From positions 4,402,001 to 4,466,000 of the forward strand of contig NZ_CP029194.1 in assembly GCF_008642375.1 (NCBI RefSeq): 64,000 nucleotides of DNA, read 5' to 3'. This document shows positions 49,670 through 58,169 of the stretch, piece by piece (position 1 is the stretch's first letter; each line of letters begins with the position of its first letter). A program made the position numbers and the translations under genes. Origin of the DNA: Streptomyces venezuelae (GTDB lineage Bacteria; Actinomycetota; Actinomycetes; Streptomycetales; Streptomycetaceae). The notes beneath the pieces were generated by a model that saw only the letters and a list, made by a program, of their open reading frames with translations, was not told the DNA's origin and did not search any database.

Positions 49670-49834
49670 GGCACGCTCCGTGGTCCCCCCGGCGGCCGTA
49701 CGACACCAGTCTGCGCCGTGCGGCGGGTCCGCGCGCGCCGGGCCCCGGGGCGGGCGGGGCGGGCGGAGGCGCTCAGAGGCGCTCGGAGACTGCTTGACTC
49801 CTCGCCTGCCCGACGACCGGGTTTCCCCAAGTCG

Positions 49835-51946
49835 TCAGAGGCCCCTCGACGGCGGCTCGTTCAGCTCGAACCAGATCGACTTGCCCTCGCCCCGCGGGGC
49901 GAAGCCCCACGCGTCCGCGAGCATCTCCATCAGGAGCAGCCCGCGGCCGCTCGACGCCATCTCGCCCGGGTGCCGCTTGTGCGGCAGCTCGTCGCTCTGG
50001 TCGGAGACCTCGACCCGCAGCCGCCGCGACTCCTCGCCGCACGCGACCTCGGCGACCAGGAGCGCGTCGCCGTCCGTGTGGACGAGGACGTTCGTGACCA
50101 TCTCGGAGACCATCAGGACCGCCGAGTCGAGCTGGTCCCCGTCCGTCCAGTCGTGCAGCAGCTGGCGCAGCTGCTCGCGGGCCTCGGCGATCCGCTCCGG
50201 CTCCGCCTGGGCGATCGTCATCAGGGTCCGGCGCGGCGCCTCCACCAGTGGACCCGCGGGCCGGCGGGAGAGCAGCAGGACCGCGATGTCGTCCTCGCGG
50301 CGGTCGGCGAGAGGCCCCGTCGTGTGGTGCGAGCCGGGGCCGTGGACGGCCTCGACGAGCGTGTCGGCGAGCTGCTCCAGGTCCTCGCCGTCATGGGACT
50401 CCAGGAGCCCCTTGACCCGCTCCCAGCCGCTGTCCAGGTCGTGCCCGCCGGTCTCCAGGAGGCCGTCGGTGCAGATCATCAGGGTCTCGCCGGGCTCCAG
50501 GGTGAGCCGGGTCGTGGGGTAGTCGGTGTCGGGGTCGATGCCGAGCGGCAGGCCGCCGGCCGTGGGCCTCAGCAGAACCGTTCCGTCGTTCATCCGTACC
50601 GCCGGGTCCGGATGCCCCGCCCGCGCGATGTCGACCGTGCCCGACTCCAGGTCGACCTCCAGGTAGAGGCAGGTCGCGAAGCGCGGGCCGCCGTTCACCT
50701 CGCCGTCGTCCCCGTCGGTGATCCCGTACAGGAAGCGCGAGGCCCGCGAGAGCACCGCGTCCGGCCGGTGGCCCTCGGAGGCGTACGCGCGCAGGGCGAT
50801 CCGCAGCTGCCCCATCAGGCCCGCCGCCCGCACGTCGTGGCCCTGGACGTCGCCGATGACGAGGGCGATGCGCCCGGCGCCGCGCCCGCCGGTCCGGGTG
50901 GTGCCGCCGGGCAGCCGGATCATGTCGTACCAGTCGCCGCCGACCTGGAGCCCGCCGCCGGTCGGCACGTACCGGGCGGCGACCTGGATGCCGGGGATGC
51001 CGGGGCCGAGGACCGGCATCATCGTCCGCTGGAGCCCGAGCGACAGCTCGCGCTCCGACTCGGCCACGCCGGCGCGCGCGAGGGCCTGCGCGAGCATCCG
51101 CGCGACCGTCGTGAGCACCGAACGCTCGTCGGGCGTGAAGGCCACCGGGTGCTTGAAGGCGGCCATCCAGGCGCCCATCGTGCGCCCGGCGACGACGAGC
51201 GGCACGAAGGCCCAGGAGCGGCGGCCGAAACGCTGGGCGAGCGGCCAGGTCATGGGGTAGCGGCGCAGGTACTCGTCGGGCGTCGGCAGATAGATCGCGC
51301 GCCCGGTCCGTACGACCTCGGCCGCCGGGTAGTCGGTCTCCAGACCCATCGACGAGAACGGTCCCTCGTCGCCCTGGCTGTGCCCGTGGTGGCCGATGAC
51401 GGTCAGCCGGTCGCCCGCCACGCCGAAGACGGCGAGCCCGTCCGGCGAGAAGCCCGGCATCGACAGCGAGGCCGCCACCCGCAGCACCTCGGCCGTCGAG
51501 CGGGCCTCTGCGAGGGCCCGTCCCGCGTCGAGGAGGAAGGCTTCGCGGGAGCGGCGCCAGTCGCCGGTGATCGGGGTGTGCGCGGCGGTCCCGGGCTGCT
51601 GCTCGGCGACCTCCTGGAGGGTGCCGACGAGCTGGTAGTCGTTGCCCTCGATCAGCGGCTTCGACCTGCTCCGTACGGTACGGAGCACCCGGCCGCGCTC
51701 GTCCATGATCCGCAGCCGGGCCTCCGCGAGGGTGCCCTCCGCGACGGCCAGGTTGACGACCCCGTCGATCTCGTTCCAGTCGACCGGGTGAAAACGGGAC
51801 CGTACGGCCGCCTCGGTGAGCCGCACCGACTCGGCGGGCAGCCCGAGCAGCCGGGCCGCCTCGGCGTCGAGCGAGACGATCCCGGACGCGTTGTCCCAGC
51901 GCCACAGGCCGGTCGCGATCGCGGCCAGGACGTCCTCGGTGCGCAT
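49835..51946 (-). CDS. RsbU-type PP2C phosphatase with PAS, GAF and ATPase domains
   Basis: The 703-residue signalling protein has a PAS domain (about 1-115), a GAF domain (about 140-295), an SpoIIE/RsbU phosphatase domain (about 305-555; VGGDWYDMIRLPGG, VIGDVQGHDV, GDVQGH carrying Asp ligands) and a C-terminal HATPase/anti-sigma-type domain (about 575-695) with SEMVTNVLVH. Such proteins dephosphorylate anti-anti-sigma factors and free sigma factors. Having both the phosphatase and the kinase-like domain in one chain suits partner switching without a separate RsbW. Divergent from aspS. Confidence 0.88.
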   Translation of the reverse strand: MRTEDVLAAIATGLWRWDNASGIVSLDAEAARLLGLPAESVRLTEAAVRSRFHPVDWNEIDGVVNLAVAEGTLAEARLRIMDERGRVLRTVRSRSKPLIEGNDYQLVGTLQEVAEQQPGTAAHTPITGDWRRSREAFLLDAGRALAEARSTAEVLRVAASLSMPGFSPDGLAVFGVAGDRLTVIGHHGHSQGDEGPFSSMGLETDYPAAEVVRTGRAIYLPTPDEYLRRYPMTWPLAQRFGRRSWAFVPLVVAGRTMGAWMAAFKHPVAFTPDERSVLTTVARMLAQALARAGVAESERELSLGLQRTMMPVLGPGIPGIQVAARYVPTGGGLQVGGDWYDMIRLPGGTTRTGGRGAGRIALVIGDVQGHDVRAAGLMGQLRIALRAYASEGHRPDAVLSRASRFLYGITDGDDGEVNGGPRFATCLYLEVDLESGTVDIARAGHPDPAVRMNDGTVLLRPTAGGLPLGIDPDTDYPTTRLTLEPGETLMICTDGLLETGGHDLDSGWERVKGLLESHDGEDLEQLADTLVEAVHGPGSHHTTGPLADRREDDIAVLLLSRRPAGPLVEAPRRTLMTIAQAEPERIAEAREQLRQLLHDWTDGDQLDSAVLMVSEMVTNVLVHTDGDALLVAEVACGEESRRLRVEVSDQSDELPHKRHPGEMASSGRGLLLMEMLADAWGFAPRGEGKSIWFELNEPPSRGL

Positions 51947-52040
51947 TGCCCCACTTTATGAATATCGGACAGCAGGTCGCCACTGAGAGTATTCGAAAAG
52001 GGATCATGGGGCGGCCGGTACTCTGGGTGGGTCTGCCCGC

Positions 52041-52064
52041 GTGTCCTGTGACATCTGTGACAGG
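52041..52064. promoter_or_regulatory. Repeated TGTGACA motif in the aspS promoter region
   Basis: CCTGTGACATCTGTGACAGG contains TGTGACA twice, 9 bases apart, ending 55 bases above the aspS start. It also shows partial dyad symmetry. It may be a regulator site for aspS or the divergent phosphatase. Confidence 0.4.
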
Positions 52065-52118
52065 GGCCACAGGGTGGCCACCCACTCACCCAAGACCCCG
52101 AAGACTGGATGAACGACG

Positions 52119-53945
52119 ATGCATCGGTACAGGTCCCACACCTGCGGCGAGCTCCGCGCCTCTGACGTCGGCACCGACGTCCGGCTGAGCGGCTGGCTGC
52201 ACAATCGGCGCGACCTGGGCGGCATCCTCTTCATCGATCTGCGCGACCACTACGGCATCACGCAGCTCGTCGCCCGCCCCGGCACCGCCGCGGCCGAGGT
52301 CCTCGACAAGCTGACGAAGGAGACCGTCGTCCGCGTCGACGGCAAGGTCGTCTCGCGTGGCGCGGAGAACGTCAACCCCGAGCTCCCCACCGGCGAGATC
52401 GAGATCGAGGCCGCCACGGTCGAGGTCCTGGGCGCGGCCAAGCAGATCCCCTTCACCGTCAACACCGACGACGGCGTGAACGAGGAGCGGCGCCTGGAGT
52501 ACCGCTTCCTCGACCTGCGCCGCGAGCGCATGCACCGCAACATCATGCTGCGCTCCGCCGTCATCGCCTCCATCCGCTCCAAGATGGTGGCCCTCGGCTT
52601 CAACGAGATGGCGACCCCGATCCTCGCCGCGACCTCCCCCGAGGGCGCCCGCGACTTCGTCGTCCCGTCCCGTCTGAACCCGGGCAAGTTCTACGCGCTG
52701 CCGCAGGCGCCGCAGCAGTTCAAGCAGCTGCTGATGATCTCCGGCTTCGACCGCTACTTCCAGATCGCGCCCTGCTTCCGCGACGAGGACGCCCGCGCGG
52801 ACCGCTCGCCGGGCGAGTTCTACCAGCTCGACGTCGAGATGAGCTTCGTCGAGCAGGAGGACGTCTTCCAGCCGATCGAGAAGCTGATGACGGAGATCTT
52901 CGAGGAGTTCGGCGGCGGCCGCCACGTCACCTCGCCCTTCCCCCGCATCCCCTTCCGCGAGTCGATGCTGAAGTACGGCAACGACAAGCCCGACCTGCGT
53001 ACGGCCCTCGAACTCGTCGACATCTCCGACGTCTTCGAGGCCTCGGAGTTCAAGGCCTTCGCCGGCAAGCACGTCCGCGCGCTCGCCGTCCCGAACACGG
53101 GCGACCAGCCCCGCAAGTTCTTCGACGCGCTCGGCGACTTCGCGGTCTCCCTCGGCGCGAAGGGCCTGGCCTGGGTCCGCGTCGGCGAGGGTGGTTCGCT
53201 GACCGGCCCGATCGCCAAGTTCCTCACCGAGGAGAACATCAAGGTCCTCACCGAGCGCCTCGGCCTGGAGCCGGGCCACGCGATCTTCTTCGGCGCGGGC
53301 GAGTTCGACGAGGTCTCCAAGATCATGGGCCCGGTCCGGGTCGAGGCCGCCAAGCGCGCCGGCCAGTTCGAGGAGAACGTCTTCCGCTTCGCGTGGATCG
53401 TGGACTTCCCGATGTACGAGAAGGACGAGGAGACCGGCAAGATCGACTTCTCGCACAACCCGTTCTCGATGCCGCAGGGCGGCATCGAGGCCCTGGAGAC
53501 CCAGGACCCGCTGGACGTCCTCGGCTGGCAGTACGACATCGTCTGCAACGGCATCGAGCTGTCCTCGGGCGCGATCCGGAACCACGAGCCCGAGATCATG
53601 TTCAAGGCCTTCGAGATCGCGGGCTACTCCCGCGAGACGGTCGAGCACGAGTTCGCGGGCATGCTCCGCGCCTTCGAGTACGGCGCCCCGCCGCACGGCG
53701 GCATCGCCCCGGGCGTCGACCGCATCGTGATGCTCCTCGCGGACGAGCCCAACATCCGCGAGACGATCGCCTTCCCGCTGAACGGCAACGCCCAGGACCT
53801 CCTGATGGGCGCCCCGACGGAGCTGGACGAGTCCCGCCTGCGCGAGCTGAACATCCAGCTCCGCAAGCCGGTCGAGAAGGCCGCCCCGAAGCCGGCGGAG
53901 GACCGCCCGGTGACGGACGCGGTCCACCCGGACGCGGCGCGGTAA
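52119..53945 (+). CDS. aspS: Aspartyl-tRNA synthetase
   Basis: The 608-residue class II synthetase charges tRNA-Asp, and in actinobacteria may also charge tRNA-Asn. It has the OB-fold anticodon domain (about 1-110), motif 2 CFRDEDARADRSPGEFYQL (about 222-240), the bacterial GAD insertion (about 290-420) and motif 3 GIAPGVDRIVMLL (about 527-539). Length fits bacterial AspRS of about 590-600. ATG 52119 starts MHRYRSHTCGELR. It is essential and single, ending in a strong terminator. Confidence 0.95.
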   Translation: MHRYRSHTCGELRASDVGTDVRLSGWLHNRRDLGGILFIDLRDHYGITQLVARPGTAAAEVLDKLTKETVVRVDGKVVSRGAENVNPELPTGEIEIEAATVEVLGAAKQIPFTVNTDDGVNEERRLEYRFLDLRRERMHRNIMLRSAVIASIRSKMVALGFNEMATPILAATSPEGARDFVVPSRLNPGKFYALPQAPQQFKQLLMISGFDRYFQIAPCFRDEDARADRSPGEFYQLDVEMSFVEQEDVFQPIEKLMTEIFEEFGGGRHVTSPFPRIPFRESMLKYGNDKPDLRTALELVDISDVFEASEFKAFAGKHVRALAVPNTGDQPRKFFDALGDFAVSLGAKGLAWVRVGEGGSLTGPIAKFLTEENIKVLTERLGLEPGHAIFFGAGEFDEVSKIMGPVRVEAAKRAGQFEENVFRFAWIVDFPMYEKDEETGKIDFSHNPFSMPQGGIEALETQDPLDVLGWQYDIVCNGIELSSGAIRNHEPEIMFKAFEIAGYSRETVEHEFAGMLRAFEYGAPPHGGIAPGVDRIVMLLADEPNIRETIAFPLNGNAQDLLMGAPTELDESRLRELNIQLRKPVEKAAPKPAEDRPVTDAVHPDAAR

Positions 53946-53964
53946 TCACTGACGTTCTGCCACT

Positions 53965-54003
53965 GAAGGGCCCCGGAACCGCACGACGGTTCCGGGGCCC
54001 TTC
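53965..54003. terminator. Terminator of aspS
   Basis: A perfect 17-bp stem with left arm GAAGGGCCCCGGAACCG and a 5-base loop lies 19 bases after the stop. It also faces the convergent gene at 54030. Confidence 0.9.
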
Positions 54004-54029
54004 GCGCCGTGCCGTGGCGTGGGGCTGCC

Positions 54030-54857
54030 TCACGTCAGAGACTCACGGAATCTCTCCATGGAGGCGGCGAAGTCGCTTCTCGCGCCGTCCTCCTCGGGGA
54101 GGGCCGAAAGAGCCTTCTCTGCGAATTCCTGAGCGGGGCGGAGAACCGAGTCCGCGAGCTCTTCGAGACTGCATGTCCCCACCGTCGTGCCCTGCGCCGA
54201 GACGGACACGGTTTCCTTGCGGTCGAGGCTGAAGTCGAGTCGGAACGAGGTGCCGGTGCCCACGAAGGAGGCCGTTTTCTGCCGGCCGGTGAAGAGAGGG
54301 CGCAGGGCGTCGAGAAGGAGGGGAACCGACAGGTGGATCATCATCCCCTGGTCGGGGACATGACCTGCCGACCCCACCGCTCCGCTCTCCCCCTCGCACG
54401 TGATGTCCCCGAGGTCGAAGGCGCTGGGTTCGCCCTGCCCGGGGCGCACGGTGAAGGTCATCTTCAGCGCGGGCTGAAGATCGCGCAGGGTCCGCAGCAT
54501 CGCGTCGAGGTCCGCCCATGCTCGAATACAGAAATCCTGGTCCTGCATAGCGGACTTGACGCGGTCGCCGAAGGCGGGCGAGGCCGCGGGGTTCTCGCCG
54601 TCTCCCAGGATGCGGGCGGGAGCCAGGAGCCAATTCCGTCGTGACGTGTCGATGCGCCAGTCCACCTGGGTCGGAGTCGTGGCGACAGCCCGCTCGATGC
54701 GCCGGAGCTTCTCGGCGCTTGGTTCCTCGAACCTCCAGCCCAGGAAGGGGACCTGGTGGTATCCGTACATCGGGTGGCGCCCGCCGCTGACCCGGATCCA
54801 CCTCAAGGACCCCAGCCCGCTGAGCGTCTTCCCGGCCAGGTCAAAGAGCTCCGACAT
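54030..54857 (-). CDS. Hypothetical protein (accessory block)
   Basis: The 275-residue alpha/beta protein has no signal peptide or TM. Recognisable features are limited: a start SELFDLAGKTLSGLGSLRW, a central DWRIDTSRRNWLLAPARILG, and a C-terminal helix with EELADSVLRPAQEFAEKAL. No family was recognised. ATG 54857 has GGAGG upstream. It is read with the two unknown genes upstream on the same strand. Confidence 0.55.
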   Translation of the reverse strand: MSELFDLAGKTLSGLGSLRWIRVSGGRHPMYGYHQVPFLGWRFEEPSAEKLRRIERAVATTPTQVDWRIDTSRRNWLLAPARILGDGENPAASPAFGDRVKSAMQDQDFCIRAWADLDAMLRTLRDLQPALKMTFTVRPGQGEPSAFDLGDITCEGESGAVGSAGHVPDQGMMIHLSVPLLLDALRPLFTGRQKTASFVGTGTSFRLDFSLDRKETVSVSAQGTTVGTCSLEELADSVLRPAQEFAEKALSALPEEDGARSDFAASMERFRESLT

Positions 54858-54877
54858 CGGCCAGGACCTCCTTTCCT

Positions 54878-55162
54878 TCACACGGAGCGGCACACCAGGA
54901 CGTCCCCGTACCCGAGTCCGGTGAGGGGGCCGCCGGACAGGTGGGCCAGCAGGGAGTGCGGAGGGTCCATGAACTCCATTGCGCGTCCGTATTTCTCGAT
55001 CCGGTCCACTGTGAACCTTCGTGGATCGTCTCCCTCCTCGAGAGCGAATGACTGCCCGGTCCGGACGATGCCCCCGATACACCGAGCGATGCAGACCCCT
55101 CCGTCAGGGCTGTCCTGCTCCACGGAATAGATCTGGAGCGTGGGGAGTTCCGTTTCGTCCAT
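54878..55162 (-). CDS. Small beta-barrel protein, EF-Tu domain II-like
   Basis: The 94-residue protein pattern (GGVCIARCIGGIVRTGQSF, then VDRIEKYGRAMEF, then a Pro-rich turn and LTGLGYGDVLVC) follows the six-strand barrel of translation-factor domain II. The GTPase domain is absent. This resemblance is by eye and not tested. It may bind nucleotides, RNA or proteins. It lies between two unknown genes in one operon, starting at ATG 55162. Confidence 0.5.
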   Translation of the reverse strand: MDETELPTLQIYSVEQDSPDGGVCIARCIGGIVRTGQSFALEEGDDPRRFTVDRIEKYGRAMEFMDPPHSLLAHLSGGPLTGLGYGDVLVCRSV

Positions 55163-55177
55163 CTGGTCTGTGCGCCT

Positions 55178-55654
55178 TCACGGGAGGTGTGGAATGAGCT
55201 TCAGCCAGGCTTGAGTCTCTTGGAATACGGGGGTGGTCTCTTTCAGGAGCGCGTGCAGGGGAAGCAGTGGAGTCAGCATGTTCTTGATCCGGCGTAGCCG
55301 GAGCATCCGGTCCCGCGGCGCTGACCGCCAGTCCTCGGCTTGCTGCTCGGCAGCCTCCAGCGAGACTCCCAGGTTCCCCAGGATCTCCGAGCAGAGGGCG
55401 GGGAGATCCCGCGCCGCATCGGAGTCGCTCACCCCGAACTCCAGGATCATGCGGGCACGCGCGCGGGCGGATTCGGCCATCGTCTGTTGGGGCGTCTGGC
55501 TCCGCGCCATTCCGGCGATCGCGGAGAGGGCGAGGTGTCCCCAGCGGAGCCTGGTCTCGCGCGTGAGGGCGGGGGACTGCATGCGGCCGACCGCGAGAAC
55601 CCTCAACTGCACCCAGAGTTCCAGCGGCCAGTCCTCGACCGCAGGCGTCAGCAA
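55178..55654 (-). CDS. Hypothetical helical protein, start uncertain
   Basis: About 158 residues from TTG 55654. The coding-like sequence continues 26 codons further upstream (GSAPGDGIPKRLLDASSPAEL) without a usual start codon. At 55732 an ATC sits 5 bases after GGAG, exactly where a start should be, and a TGA blocks the frame just upstream. The start may therefore be mutated or unconventional. The body is helical (about 90% of residues in Leu/Ala/Arg-rich helices) with no known domain. It is first in the run towards 54030. Confidence 0.5.
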   Translation of the reverse strand: MLTPAVEDWPLELWVQLRVLAVGRMQSPALTRETRLRWGHLALSAIAGMARSQTPQQTMAESARARARMILEFGVSDSDAARDLPALCSEILGNLGVSLEAAEQQAEDWRSAPRDRMLRLRRIKNMLTPLLPLHALLKETTPVFQETQAWLKLIPHLP

Positions 55655-55864
55655 GTGGCGTTCCAGCTCCGCCGGCGAAGACGCGTCGAGGAGCCGCTTG
55701 GGGATCCCGTCGCCGGGAGCAGACCCGATGATCCTCGCTCCTTCCCTCGCTCAGCGTTCCGGACCAAGCCTTGCATCCTCGCTCGTCCGCGAAGATCTCC
55801 TCGGCCGAGGCGGCGGTGACGGCACGGGCCCGCGGTCCACAGCCACCAGAGAGTCCTTGTCCGA

Positions 55865-56470
55865 TCAGCCTTCAGGCGCATCCTTGTAGCGCGGTAGGCC
55901 ATCGGTCGAGATCGTCCATTCGGCGATGGTGACGTCCTCGCCGTACACGAAGTCCTTGCGGGTGGCGTAGCGAGGGCCGTCGGGCGTGGGGTGGATGTCG
56001 GTGAGGACGGCCCCGGTGCCGGTGCGGGGGTCGAAGACCGCGTAGGAAGGGACACCGATCAGGGGATAGTCGCGCACCTTGGTCACCCAGTCGTTGTCAG
56101 GATTGGAGCGAGAGACGACCTCGATTGCGGCGAAGAGCGTGCGGGGGTCGAAGGAGCCAGGGACGTCCATGTCCGCGAGGGCGATCACCATCACATCGGG
56201 CCGACGCATGATGCCTTCGGATACATCCTCGACGTCGGGTTCGCCCGTGTGGGCCACGATCTCTTCCGGCATCACCTTCTCAAGGCGTCTGCGGAGGTGC
56301 ACGGTGGTCAGTTCGTGCGGGCCGACGGGCGCCATCATGTCGTGAACGATCCCTTCCTTGGTGACCTCGAATTTCCCGGGCACGGTGTCGTCCATGGACT
56401 GGACGAAGTCCCGCATGGCCCGGTACCGGAGGGAGGCGGCCTGCCGTGCGTCGTCCGGGGCGATGGTCAT
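55865..56470 (-). CDS. Uma2-family (DUF820) PD-(D/E)XK endonuclease-like protein
   Basis: The 201-residue protein has the Uma2 pattern: a PGKFEVTKEGIVHDMMAP start, then RRPDVMVIALAD (catalytic Asp) and AIEVVSRSNPDNDWVTK (Glu...Lys). These are the D-ExK elements of the restriction-endonuclease fold. Uma2 proteins are widespread in actinobacteria and cyanobacteria; some arise from mobile elements, and the biological role is unknown. ATG 56470 has GAGGAGCGAG upstream. No transposase or inverted ends were seen nearby. Confidence 0.8.
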   Translation of the reverse strand: MTIAPDDARQAASLRYRAMRDFVQSMDDTVPGKFEVTKEGIVHDMMAPVGPHELTTVHLRRRLEKVMPEEIVAHTGEPDVEDVSEGIMRRPDVMVIALADMDVPGSFDPRTLFAAIEVVSRSNPDNDWVTKVRDYPLIGVPSYAVFDPRTGTGAVLTDIHPTPDGPRYATRKDFVYGEDVTIAEWTISTDGLPRYKDAPEG

Positions 56471-56522
56471 GGCGCTCGCTCCTCGTCGTCTGTGCCCAGG
56501 GGCAAGGATCGTCACGTCCATG

Positions 56523-57392
56523 CTAGGCGGATCCCGCGTGATCGGATCGGCACGCACCGCAGGTGCCTGGTTCCGGGGCGCGGTAGGCGCGGTCGCAGGT
56601 GTCGCAGTTCTGGAGGGGGTGCCGGGCGGCGGGCGGGTCCTTCGGGGCGCGGAATGGTGGCAAGGGTGGGAGCTGGGCCGTAAGGCGGTGGGCCAGGAGT
56701 GCTGCCGGGCGGTGGAGGGGTTCCTGCGGGAGGTCCGTCGTCAGGGCGCGGTGGACGGCCTCGGGGGTGAGATCGCGCTCCAGCCAGGCCGCGACGCCCG
56801 GGACGAGGTGTTCCGCGTCCGTGGCGGAGATCAGGAGTCGGGCGTCCTCGCGGCGGAGGCCGGACAGAACGCCTAGGGCTGTCTGGAGGAGATCCGGGGC
56901 GGGGTACACGGGCTGCGGTACGGAGGGGAGGGCGCGGCGTCGGGGTGGTTTCTCCACGACCCGTCGGGGATGGGGGCTCGGTTCGTCCCCGCCACCGGCT
57001 GTCCGGCCCGGCTGGTTGCAGGAGACCGTACGGGTGACCATGTGGCCCTGGTCCGTGCGTACGCGGGTGCGCCGCAGGTAGCCGTGGGCCTCCAGCTCGC
57101 GCAGGGCGTTGGCGATCCGGGTCTTTCCCTCGGGGAAGCGTTCGGCGAGGGTGTCGATGTCGACCTGAGCGCCGGTCGGCAGGGACTGGATGTGGACGGC
57201 CAGGCCGATGGCGACGAGAGACAGGTTCTCGTGCTGGGCCAGGTGGTTGCCGACCACCGTGAAGCGGGTGGTGTGGCGGGCGTTGTCGTGGACGACACCG
57301 CCGTAGCGCCTGCGGGTACTCCTGGAGGAGTGGTTTTTCCCGTCGTTACGGGACTGGGCGTGGGGGCGCACGCTAGTGTTTTGGGTACCCAT
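56523..57392 (-). CDS. Helix-turn-helix protein with C-terminal Cys4 motif
   Basis: The 289-residue protein has a central winged-helix-like region (about 45-125; VDIDTLAERFPEGKTRIANALRELEAHGYLRR). A Pro/Arg-rich linker and a helical region (about 165-240) follow. The end holds NCDTCDRAYRAPEPGTCGAC, a four-Cys zinc-ribbon-like motif. This architecture recurs in Streptomyces accessory regions as an uncharacterised DNA-binding protein. Start ATG 57392. Confidence 0.65.
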   Translation of the reverse strand: MGTQNTSVRPHAQSRNDGKNHSSRSTRRRYGGVVHDNARHTTRFTVVGNHLAQHENLSLVAIGLAVHIQSLPTGAQVDIDTLAERFPEGKTRIANALRELEAHGYLRRTRVRTDQGHMVTRTVSCNQPGRTAGGGDEPSPHPRRVVEKPPRRRALPSVPQPVYPAPDLLQTALGVLSGLRREDARLLISATDAEHLVPGVAAWLERDLTPEAVHRALTTDLPQEPLHRPAALLAHRLTAQLPPLPPFRAPKDPPAARHPLQNCDTCDRAYRAPEPGTCGACRSDHAGSA

Positions 57393-57632
57393 GGGGAAGG
57401 TGCTTCTTCCTCGTGGTCAGGCCCTCGCATTGGGATTGCCGTCCCGGCGAGGGCCGACGTGTGTCTGTGGTCATATGCCAGCCGAGCTGAGCGTAAAGCA
57501 GGCAACCCGGTTGGAATTCAGCTGAGTTGGGGTTCTTCACTCTCATGAGTGAGTGTGTGCCCAGGGTGGGAGGGGTGGGGCTTGGTCCGGGTTCTTTCTC
57601 TCTGTGGTCGTCCTTTGGGGGGCCGTCCGCCT

Positions 57633-57662
57633 CACCGAAGCCCGGATTTCCGGGGTTCGGTG
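57633..57662 (-). terminator. Terminator of the short ATP-binding gene
   Basis: CACCGAA/TTCGGTG and CCCGGA/TCCGGG stems form one hairpin with a single G-G mismatch and a 2-base loop, just past the stop on the minus strand. Confidence 0.65.
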
Positions 57663-57681
57663 GATGCATTTTCTTCGCAGG

Positions 57682-58017
57682 TCAGGGGCGTGGCAGGTCG
57701 AGTTCGGCCCATACGGTCTTCCTCGGTACGGGGCCGAGCCCGACACCCCGCCGGTCGGCCAGCGCCTCGACGAGGAGCAGCCCGCGTCCGGAGTCGTCCT
57801 CGGGGTATGCGGGTTGGAGGCGTGGGAGGTTCTCGCCTCGTGTGTCCGTGACTTCGATGCGCAGGACGTCGTCGTGGGTGACGAGCGGCACCTCGTGATC
57901 CCGCATCCACTCGGCGGCGAGTAGGCGCGCGAGTCGGGCCCCGCGTGGCGTGGGGGACAGCAGGACGCTGAAGTGACGTGTGAGTGAGTGGAGTTGATCC
58001 GCATTCTTCTGGTTCAC
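57682..58017 (-). CDS. Truncated HATPase/anti-sigma-type protein
   Basis: The 111-residue protein keeps the N-terminal (ARLARLLAAEWMRDHEVPL) and C-terminal (DDSGRGLLLVEALADRRGVG) segments of the RsbW-like ATP-binding proteins common in Streptomyces. The middle, which should hold the N-box Asn (SELVTNAVRHG-type), is absent and the two parts join at VTHDDVLRIEV. Loss of about 25 residues should abolish ATP binding. GTG 58017 is the likely start. It is divergent from the XRE gene, a common pairing. Confidence 0.65.
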   Translation of the reverse strand: MNQKNADQLHSLTRHFSVLLSPTPRGARLARLLAAEWMRDHEVPLVTHDDVLRIEVTDTRGENLPRLQPAYPEDDSGRGLLLVEALADRRGVGLGPVPRKTVWAELDLPRP

Positions 58018-58169
58018 AGCGTCGAGCCTCGTCGTCGCCGACTAGCGTGAACAGTGACGAAGTCAATGCGTAGGGTGACTGTCCGGAGCTTGTCCACTGC
58101 TGTCCGGGCTGTCCGGAGTCCTCCCGGGGGAGGTGTCGCGCTACGAAGGGGCGAGGGAAGGGTGCGGGT
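58018..58169. promoter_or_regulatory. Divergent promoter region, ATP-binding gene/XRE gene
   Basis: TAGCGT (58043-58048) and TAGGGT (58071-58076) resemble Streptomyces -10 hexamers reading towards the XRE gene. A one-mismatch DnaA box (TTGTCCACT, 58090-58098) also occurs. Nothing else is evident. Confidence 0.35.

Noticed and set aside
55865..56470. Uma2 protein as a transposase of a mobile element
   Set aside because: No inverted ends, direct repeats or accessory transposition genes were seen around it.
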